From contig NZ_RSCL01000020.1 of NCBI RefSeq assembly GCF_003991905.1, forward strand, positions 143,715 to 207,714: DNA of 64,000 nt, written 5' to 3'. Under the pieces are notes generated by a model. That model ran no database searches, was not told where the DNA came from, and worked only from the letters and a program-made list of their open reading frames with translations. Shown in pieces: positions 59,133-64,000 of the stretch (positions are counted from its first letter, which is position 1; each line of letters begins with the position of its first letter). The position numbers were made by a program, and so were the translations under genes. The stretch comes from Dulcicalothrix desertica PCC 7102. Its GTDB lineage: Bacteria; Cyanobacteriota; Cyanobacteriia; Cyanobacteriales; Nostocaceae.

Positions 59133-61982
59133 TTAAAATGTGATAGGCGCCACTGGTTCGATGTCTGGGTTAAAGCCTCCTATTTGGTTGGTTCGCAGTA
59201 CCCATGCGGTGGCGCCAAGTTTGAGAAATGTTTCTAAGACGGTATCGTTAGCTACACGAGGGAGTATGGCACGCCAAGATAGTAAGCCAGTAACTAGGTT
59301 TTTAATGGGGTCGTCTTCTAAGCTGCTTCCTAAACTTTTGCCTGGTTGTTGCCAGTCTACACGCGCACCAAAAGGAAGAATTTGACGTTTTAATTTTTTA
59401 CCTAGTTCTTCAAGTTGGGTTAAATTATCTGCTTGGTCGGGATGTTGTTCTATCCATTCGTCAATGAGAGAATTAGAACGGATGACTTGAGTTATTTGTT
59501 TGAGTGCTGCATATAAAGCTTGGTTGGAGTCTTGAGAACAGTTGTTTGCGGCGCCTACATAGGTACCTCCTGTTCCGTCACCGATACGATAGCGTGCTGC
59601 CATAATTTCGAGTTGGCGAATCATTTGGTCTAAAGGTGAATATACTGTACCTTCGGTGGTTTCAAAGTATCCCGTGAAGGGTTCAAATTTAATTAAAGTA
59701 TCACATACGGGACGTATCCCTGCCCAACCATATTGACGGTCACCTAAAAATCGTGACCAGTGTAATGTTCCTGCTGTTAACCCATCTATATTTTGGGTGT
59801 ATATTTGATGGTACACAATATCAAATCGTAGTTCGTCTGTTAATGGTTCGCGTACTACTGTTGCTACACCATAAGCGAAGTGTCCAAAGTATACAGGCCC
59901 TTTTGCTGCTGCCTCAGTTTTTCTACCGCCAATCCCACCGTAGTTATGTAGTAGCAGCGCGCGTTCTCCTTCTCGCCAAGTTTGTTCGCTCTGTATATTT
60001 GAGTCGTCATAACAAAGTAAAGCTGAACTTATTTTACCTTTTTGCAGAGCTAAATTATCCCAAGATTCTTTTTTAATATAGTGTTTTACTTCAGATTTCC
60101 CGATGATTTTATGTTCTGGTTTCAATTGAAAAAGCGCGCGGGGAGCAATTGAACGCACTACAAATCGTTTAGACTCATTTTGGGCGCCATATATATACCA
60201 CCCGGTTTGATTAATCGGTGAAGAGTCAATATCTTGGTTTGTAAATGGTTGTACACCATCAACATTCGCTACTACAGAAGGCATTGATACAAATTCTTCG
60301 GCACCATCAAATTGTTTAGAATCACGGTTGTAATGTATTACCCGGAATAAATCATTCCCTATTGGCTCAATAAATTGTACTAATGCGTAATATAAGCCTG
60401 TTATTTGTATTGGTTCACGTTTGATACAAAGATAATCTTTATCACCTATCTCCATTAACATTGGGTCATCTAACATTACCATGATGTCATCATAAGGATG
60501 GGCGCCTGCTAATGATTCGAGGGGGTTTACTAGGCGCCAGTGATTAACACGGGTAGGAAGAATTAAGCCTTGCTCGCTACTATACTCTGCTTCAGCGTTG
60601 AAATGCACATCTTTTGTTACTGAGCGGATATCTTTTTGTAACTCTGGAATATCTGAAAAGCGTAATTGCACGACTTTTCCAAGTAAATACTCATAACCTT
60701 TTGCAGTATGATGCACCTCAAATAAGACTTCTTTAATAACACTACGCTGATTTTTTGGTGGCAAAATTAGGCGCCCCATCCAAGCAGCGATAGGTTGATA
60801 CTCTTGAGGTAAAGATTGCTTATTCGGGTAAAAATCTGGATGGTTAAATGTAGCTTCCCAATATTTTTCGTAGTTGCTTTGACGACGTGGAGGAGCAAGT
60901 TCTTTTAAATAAACTGTATCTTGTAAAATTCCAGATACCCAATCAATCGTTTGCTGTAAATAAGTGCGACCATCGGGTAAAAGTTTATTTGGATCCATCA
61001 CTCCCCCAGGTTGTTGATGACCAACTTTACCCAAAGAAATTAAGCTAACTTTACCGCGTCGCTTTGCACGGTTCCAATAAGACAGAAAAAATAACTTCCA
61101 ACGTTTAGGAAAAGCAATGGCGCCTAACCTTTCCAATGGGTCTTTTTTTCCAGCTAGATGATAAACATGTTGAATTTTAAGAATATTATTATTACCACTG
61201 AACACTCCCCCTAGAGAGATAATATCAATTGGTGGTGAAAAAAGTACATCATCAAGATAGGGAGCAGCAGCCATTGATATTTGTCCCCCACCGCTAAATC
61301 CAATTAAGGTGATGGGAACATTACTACCTGCCTGATAACCATGTTTTATTAAACTGTTATATATTACTTGTGCGGTTCCTCGATTGTAAATGGCGCCATA
61401 TCTTTGGTCAGCAGAAACCCACACTACTAATGCATTGCGTATATTAATGATGGCGCCAAGAATATTCGCAGGATTTTTGATACGTAGTTTATCAGCAAAT
61501 CGCCAAAACCAAGATAATGGGTAATCTTCAGTTAAAGAACGATTTAATACCGAATATGGCATTACTCCCCGTATTAAATGAAAACTTTCGGGTAATGCTG
61601 CCGTTAAATCCCTGAGAAATCGCTCTACATCAGGTAAATATTCGTACTTTGCTTGTCCAACTCCGTCTAAGTAAATAATATAATGAGATACTTTATGTAG
61701 TGGCGCCTCAGTTTGCGTTTCAACTTCAGAGTAAATACTTGTATCAACGGTATCACCAAACCATCCAGCCCACCAACCGAGTGCTTCTATAGGCGCCAAC
61801 ATTGCCGCCAAAATCAAAGCAATAAAACCAATAATACCTAGATTAACTGTAATTTTAAATGTACGTGTTAATGCTGCATAAGTACCATTTATAACAGGTT
61901 GAAACTGAAATAAAGCTAATACACCAAGCAATGCTACCAGAGCTATGACAGAAAATTTGATAACTTGCTTTCTACTACTCAT
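59133..61982 (-). CDS. Large membrane-anchored alpha/beta-hydrolase-like protein
   Basis: A 949-residue protein with two or three N-terminal membrane segments (about 8-25, 46-75). A domain with the hydrolase elbow ITLIGFSGGGQISMAAAPYL (about residues 230-250) follows YIIYLDGVGQAKYEYLPDV. A long C-terminal part of unknown fold ends with GDGTGGTYVGAANNCSQDSNQALYAAL, a Cys-containing stretch that I recall in related cyanobacterial proteins. Start codon overlaps the stop of the Yip1 gene (ATGA). Likely a membrane-bound lipase or esterase, but this is inferred from the elbow only. Confidence 0.65.
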   Translation of the reverse strand: MSSRKQVIKFSVIALVALLGVLALFQFQPVINGTYAALTRTFKITVNLGIIGFIALILAAMLAPIEALGWWAGWFGDTVDTSIYSEVETQTEAPLHKVSHYIIYLDGVGQAKYEYLPDVERFLRDLTAALPESFHLIRGVMPYSVLNRSLTEDYPLSWFWRFADKLRIKNPANILGAIINIRNALVVWVSADQRYGAIYNRGTAQVIYNSLIKHGYQAGSNVPITLIGFSGGGQISMAAAPYLDDVLFSPPIDIISLGGVFSGNNNILKIQHVYHLAGKKDPLERLGAIAFPKRWKLFFLSYWNRAKRRGKVSLISLGKVGHQQPGGVMDPNKLLPDGRTYLQQTIDWVSGILQDTVYLKELAPPRRQSNYEKYWEATFNHPDFYPNKQSLPQEYQPIAAWMGRLILPPKNQRSVIKEVLFEVHHTAKGYEYLLGKVVQLRFSDIPELQKDIRSVTKDVHFNAEAEYSSEQGLILPTRVNHWRLVNPLESLAGAHPYDDIMVMLDDPMLMEIGDKDYLCIKREPIQITGLYYALVQFIEPIGNDLFRVIHYNRDSKQFDGAEEFVSMPSVVANVDGVQPFTNQDIDSSPINQTGWYIYGAQNESKRFVVRSIAPRALFQLKPEHKIIGKSEVKHYIKKESWDNLALQKGKISSALLCYDDSNIQSEQTWREGERALLLHNYGGIGGRKTEAAAKGPVYFGHFAYGVATVVREPLTDELRFDIVYHQIYTQNIDGLTAGTLHWSRFLGDRQYGWAGIRPVCDTLIKFEPFTGYFETTEGTVYSPLDQMIRQLEIMAARYRIGDGTGGTYVGAANNCSQDSNQALYAALKQITQVIRSNSLIDEWIEQHPDQADNLTQLEELGKKLKRQILPFGARVDWQQPGKSLGSSLEDDPIKNLVTGLLSWRAILPRVANDTVLETFLKLGATAWVLRTNQIGGFNPDIEPVAPITF

Positions 61983-62647
61983 CTTCGTCTCCTGCGGTGC
62001 GTGCGCTTATTTCCAAAACCTGTTTGCAAAGTTTCTTCTAATTGTCGCAAATCAGTGACAAGATAAGTTCCTGCCGCAGTATTAGATAACCACTTTCCAA
62101 AACCTGCTACTGGTCTACCAATACTACGCTGTGCCACCTGAAGTACAAACCAACCAATAATACCGCACCAGAAGACTTGCCACAAAGTTAAATCAGCGGT
62201 AATTGAAAATCCTCGCACAAATGCTAGCAAGTTCCACAGCGATAGCAAAATTTGAACTGGAATCCCCAAATACGGTAACGCAATGAAGAACGAAAGCAAT
62301 AACGGCGCCGTTGCTAGTCCCAAAGTGCGATACACTACACCAAACTGAACATCTGCTCTAAATAGTAAATTACTAACACCCCAAATGCTCAAAACCCAAA
62401 ATAAATAACTAAAAGCAAATAACAATGCTGAAATAAGTAAACATAAAACAAAACGTAACCTACTAACTCGATTTACAAATAATACAATTGCTTGAGCTAG
62501 CGCATTAGAAAGACCCACCAACAACAGCAAAATAAAAATTGACCTATTACCTTGAGGAAAACCTTCCATCATCCTAAATGCTTCTGGGTTCAGCGTTATT
62601 GCTGCTATTACCACTTCCCAGAATTTATTTAGTAATTGAGTACTCAT
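61979..62647 (-). CDS. Yip1-domain integral membrane protein
   Basis: A 222-residue protein with about five membrane segments (SIFILLLLVGLSNALAQAIVLFV, LRFVLCLLISALLFAFSYLFWVL and on) and the layout of YIP1-family proteins. The basic C terminus GNKRTHRRRRR is cytosolic by charge. It overlaps the next gene by 4 bp, so stoichiometric coupling with the hydrolase is likely. Function unknown. Confidence 0.7.
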   Translation of the reverse strand: MSTQLLNKFWEVVIAAITLNPEAFRMMEGFPQGNRSIFILLLLVGLSNALAQAIVLFVNRVSRLRFVLCLLISALLFAFSYLFWVLSIWGVSNLLFRADVQFGVVYRTLGLATAPLLLSFFIALPYLGIPVQILLSLWNLLAFVRGFSITADLTLWQVFWCGIIGWFVLQVAQRSIGRPVAGFGKWLSNTAAGTYLVTDLRQLEETLQTGFGNKRTHRRRRR

Positions 62648-62662
62648 AGTGAAGGCGCCTAC

Positions 62663-63223
62663 CTACCTTGGTTCTAATTTTACAAACATAAATGGTGTAT
62701 CAGGTGTTACTGAAAACGCATCGAACGAATAGTTACTCCAGATTTTTTGTTTTTCGTTGAAACCACCCAAAACCCCATTCACATAAACGTTCTCAGTGCG
62801 TTCTTTTCCATATTGGCGTACAATGCGCTGCTGTGCAACTGGAATCATAAAGTTGTTTCCACTGCCTGCATTGGATAATTCATTTCTGGGAATGACTCCT
62901 ATTTTTATTGCCGCTCCTTTGCGCGCGTTCAATGCTGTATTAATTGCATTAAGTGCGCGTTCTGCTGTTTGCTGATTTTCCCAAAATGCTGTTGTAGTTG
63001 GATTCTTAAAAATTTCACCAAACGTCCCGTAGATAAATTTTGCATTGTAGCGTCGGTTATCAATAGTTAAATTATTGATTGCTATTATATTTCCTCTTTT
63101 GTCTTTAACTAAATTGAAATTTACGTTTCTTTGCGTGGATGTTTGGGCAGGTGTTGAAATTATTGCGCTAGGGTAAAATAATGTTAAGGCGCCTGCTATT
63201 AAAAGTGAAAAAGCAATTTTCAT
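62663..63223 (-). CDS. Secreted protein of unknown function
   Basis: A 186-residue protein with a signal peptide (about 1-26, MKIAFSLLIAGALTLFYPSA). The mature part has VKDKRGNIIAINNLTIDNRRYN, then YGTFGEIFKNPTTTAFW and a C-terminal FSVTPDTPFMFVKLEPR. The pattern of short beta-strands resembles small cyanobacterial exported proteins without a named family. It heads an operon with the Yip1 and hydrolase genes, 15 bp upstream of the Yip1 start. Confidence 0.65.
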   Translation of the reverse strand: MKIAFSLLIAGALTLFYPSAIISTPAQTSTQRNVNFNLVKDKRGNIIAINNLTIDNRRYNAKFIYGTFGEIFKNPTTTAFWENQQTAERALNAINTALNARKGAAIKIGVIPRNELSNAGSGNNFMIPVAQQRIVRQYGKERTENVYVNGVLGGFNEKQKIWSNYSFDAFSVTPDTPFMFVKLEPR

Positions 63224-63364
63224 ATCTATTCAATCTTTAAATTTATACTTAGCTTATATTACTACTCCGTAATAAACGCTGTGACATAAAATCCGATTTG
63301 ATGATTTATGATTATGCAATCTTTACTATTAGTGGGTTATTTATGAAGTTTATTTAAATGCCAA

Positions 63365-63505
63365 TTGGCAACGGATACAACAGATGTAACGGATAATTTA
63401 TTCGTCAAAGATGTATATAATGTATTATATATAGATATAAATAATTAAGTAGAAATATAGTTATTTATAATTAACCATCCGTTACATCCGTTACATCCGT
63501 TGCCA
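63365..63505. repeat. GGCAACGGAT-type inverted repeat, copy 3
   Basis: TTGGCAACGGATACAAC and GATGTAACGGAT on the left face ATCCGTTACATCCGTTGCCA on the right, about 140 bp overall. The right arm encodes the end of the next gene (ATDVTDVTDG). Confidence 0.65.
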
Positions 63506-64000
63506 GCCAATCATTTACTTCGTGCGCTAACCACTCCAACTCAACCTCAGATTTAACACTGCCTGTATTAACTTTGAGTTTATACTCGTTAACACCAGCA
63601 TGAATAGTTAGCTGTGAATGAACCTCTACATGTTCACCGTCTACATCTCTGGTAAAGTGCTTAGGTGTGTAAACAACTTTATCGATATTACTAATACGCA
63701 AGCGAGTTTTACCAAATACGCAAAATATTACCCAGTACACCATAAAAACACCTACTCCCCAAAAGGGTAGGGAAAACAAAGCTAGAGCTATATTTGTGGG
63801 AGATGGCATACTCAAGGCGCCTGCTGTCCAAGCAAAAATTCCCGCGTTCCAAGCTATGGCAAATAATCCTATAAATGTTAGCGGTACGTCAACACCCGAT
63901 GGTGGTATTAATATTTCTAAAGTGTCTGCATTTTTGGTAAGTTCAATTTTACTCCCACTTGGTTTTATACCAGTAGTTACTAGTTTTGCTGGCACCTCTA
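63471..64000 (-). CDS. C-terminal membrane domain of a larger protein, possibly a kinase (partial)
   Basis: The frame is open to the window edge, so the gene is incomplete. It contains SKIELTKNADTLEILIPPSG, two or three membrane segments (LTFIGLFAIAWNAGIFAWTAGAL, LFSLPFWGVGVFMVYWVIFCVF) and a soluble end with ELEWLAHEVNDWL. The same order, LEIxIPP, membrane pair, soluble part, EITWLANLLSSAL-like end, occurs at the C terminus of the kinase at 55013, so this may be the tail of another Ser/Thr kinase. A GTG at 63995 would give a stand-alone 174-residue protein. The final residues are repeat-encoded. Confidence 0.6.
   Translation of the reverse strand, partial: EVPAKLVTTGIKPSGSKIELTKNADTLEILIPPSGVDVPLTFIGLFAIAWNAGIFAWTAGALSMPSPTNIALALFSLPFWGVGVFMVYWVIFCVFGKTRLRISNIDKVVYTPKHFTRDVDGEHVEVHSQLTIHAGVNEYKLKVNTGSVKSEVELEWLAHEVNDWLATDVTDVTDG

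Overview
The window is chromosomal DNA of a filamentous, probably heterocyst-forming (Nostocales-type) cyanobacterium. The evidence is the gene content: rpaB, an Flv1/Flv3 flavodiiron pair, a CRR7-like NDH-1 factor, a CCB-type cytochrome b6 assembly factor, an NblB-like HEAT protein, cphB-cphA for cyanophycin, IctB, a cyanoexosortase with a PEP-CTERM protein, a disrupted xisI, and several heptanucleotide repeats of the STRR kind. Base composition is AT-rich. The classical cyanobacterial palindrome HIP1 (GCGATCGC) was not seen. The 6-bp palindrome GGCGCC occurs about 125 times by eye, against roughly 4 expected for about 40% GC.

Layout. 0.1-9 kb: PhnD-like lipoprotein, Uma2 protein, radA divergent from rpaB, CCB-type factor, DUF456 protein, PEP-CTERM protein, NblB-like and CBS proteins. 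9-15 kb is accessory: an aldolase-family gene, then an IS200/IS605-type TnpB element lying between a truncated glycoside-hydrolase-like gene and a decayed alkaline phosphatase, a Uma2 gene bracketed by 102-bp direct repeats, and a DUF6088/AbiEii toxin-antitoxin pair. 15-24 kb: a large unknown protein, a DUF6918-like protein, cyanoexosortase B, a sugar aminotransferase, a degenerate sensor kinase and ictB. 24-31 kb: smpB, the lptA-lptB-lptF lipopolysaccharide export operon, DUF2854, crr7, a GGDEF response regulator, DUF3493 and tRNA-Thr. 31-33 kb is a small accessory island with antitoxin-like genes, a xisI broken by a MITE, and a DUF6888/DUF6887 pair.

33-54 kb is mostly housekeeping: flv3-flv1, coaX, a hydrolase, a Nudix protein, a 55-residue basic protein, argH, larB, two paralogous family-5 solute-binding lipoproteins, a PIN-domain pair, ispF, trmD, cphB-cphA and tatA. 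54-59 kb is a gene graveyard: a deleted kinase duplicate beside an intact Ser/Thr kinase, a RelE-like toxin with a nonsense codon, a HicA remnant, a twice-broken nuclease-like gene, and a 123-bp tandem hairpin array that received a MITE. 59-64 kb holds a secreted protein-Yip1-hydrolase operon and the 3' end of a gene that runs out of the window.

The window is rich in small repeats. At least two MITE-like families can be defined with target duplications: a 189-bp element in two inverted copies, and a CAATACTGCTCGGTTAA-ended element with 10-bp duplications. Several other dispersed hairpin families sit between genes, and in three or four cases they supply the last codons of a neighbouring gene.
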